The notes under the pieces: model-generated
Told to the model about the DNA's origin: nothing
Database searches by the model: none
Seen by the model: the letters and a program-made list of their open reading frames with translations, nothing else
Assembly (NCBI GenBank): GCA_028829895.1
Contig: CM054179.1
Coordinates: 67,410,891 to 67,474,890, forward strand
Length of the DNA stretch: 64,000 nucleotides
Direction of reading: 5' to 3'
Source of the DNA: Sinotaia quadrata
Lineage: Eukaryota; Mollusca; Gastropoda; Architaenioglossa; Viviparidae
Program-made: the position numbers and the translations under genes
In this document: one piece after another, positions 63,707 through 64,000 of the stretch
How the letters are laid out: each line of letters begins with the position of its first letter
Position numbering within the stretch: the first letter of the stretch is position 1

Positions 63707-64000
63707 CTGCAAACATAAAAAAAAACAAAAAACCATAGGACCAGTGTTACAATCTTAGAAACCAAACCAAACAAATCATAGTACCTTGCACAGCAGATAT
63801 TGTACAAAGTTTTTACCAAATGAAACATTAGTTGATTATTTATATTGGACGCATCCTGTGACTGCTCATAAATTCTGTGTAATAACTATACTACTACTAT
63901 TACTATTAATACTACTAGAATATGCCAACAGTGAAATGGCAAAACTCATACATAGAAATCTATGAGAGATCTATGGAGTGAAAACCCCAGAATGAGTATG
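63707..64000. other. Intron upstream of exon 1, nothing recognised
   Basis: The minus-strand frame that runs from exon 1 into this region has no domain match; it is intron. Confidence 0.5.

Overview
The window is eukaryotic nuclear DNA from an invertebrate. It is AT-rich, has long introns and is crowded with minisatellites. It holds one host gene, on the minus strand, open at both ends: a perlecan-like basement-membrane proteoglycan (HSPG2 / trol / unc-52 family). I resolved 39 exons, about 5.86 kb of coding sequence (about 1,950 codons), with consistent GT-AG junctions and reading phases from 63706 down to 444. The style (one very long intron-rich gene, abundant minisatellites, Ty3/Gypsy, pogo-like, piggyBac-like and hAT-like elements) suggests a lophotrochozoan, perhaps a mollusc. 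That is inference; no species can be named.

Layout in transcription order (high to low coordinates): 63.7-60.2 kb, laminin-type EGF (LE) exons of domain III; 59.2-54.8 kb, a complete laminin B (laminin IV) domain; 53.9-51.2 kb, a second LE block whose exon lengths and phases nearly copy the first; 50.3-10.4 kb, twelve Ig domains (domain IV), four on single exons and eight split by introns; 7.3-2.4 kb, laminin G domain 1; 2.4-1.3 kb, two EGF domains; 0.67-0.44 kb, the start of laminin G domain 2. The order LE-LamB-LE-Ig(n)-LG-EGF-EGF-LG is the perlecan domain III-IV-V signature. The 5' end (SEA, LDLa, first Ig, an earlier LamB) and the 3' end (rest of LG2, EGFs, LG3) lie outside.

Intron 24 (26286-35870) carries a nested insertion. 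A roughly 630-bp pogo/Tc1-like inverted-repeat element (27246-35565, flanked by TA) is interrupted by a young 7,681-bp Ty3/Gypsy-like LTR retrotransposon (27259-34939). That element has 1,349-bp LTRs differing at only two sites seen by eye, a CCCAC target duplication, a tRNA-Pro primer site and a polypurine tract. Its single 1,259-codon frame holds gag, a CCHC knuckle and an aspartic protease, then a region with no recognisable reverse transcriptase but a degraded integrase-core relic, so it looks non-autonomous. Other mobile elements: a TTAA-inserted piggyBac-like element inside a minisatellite (14178-16406), a 160-bp hAT-like MITE with 8-bp target duplication (59744-59903), and weaker candidates at 39.26-40.47, 46.59-48.03 and 62.76 kb.

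The most unusual signal is in the introns. Many tandem arrays begin exactly at an exon edge and copy the splice junction with some exon sequence. The exon 7 donor is present eight times in 77-bp units, the exon 38 donor four times in 55-bp units and the exon 36 acceptor three times in 94-bp units; weaker or older cases lie at exons 12, 30, 32 and 33. This yields ladders of decoy splice sites in one gene.
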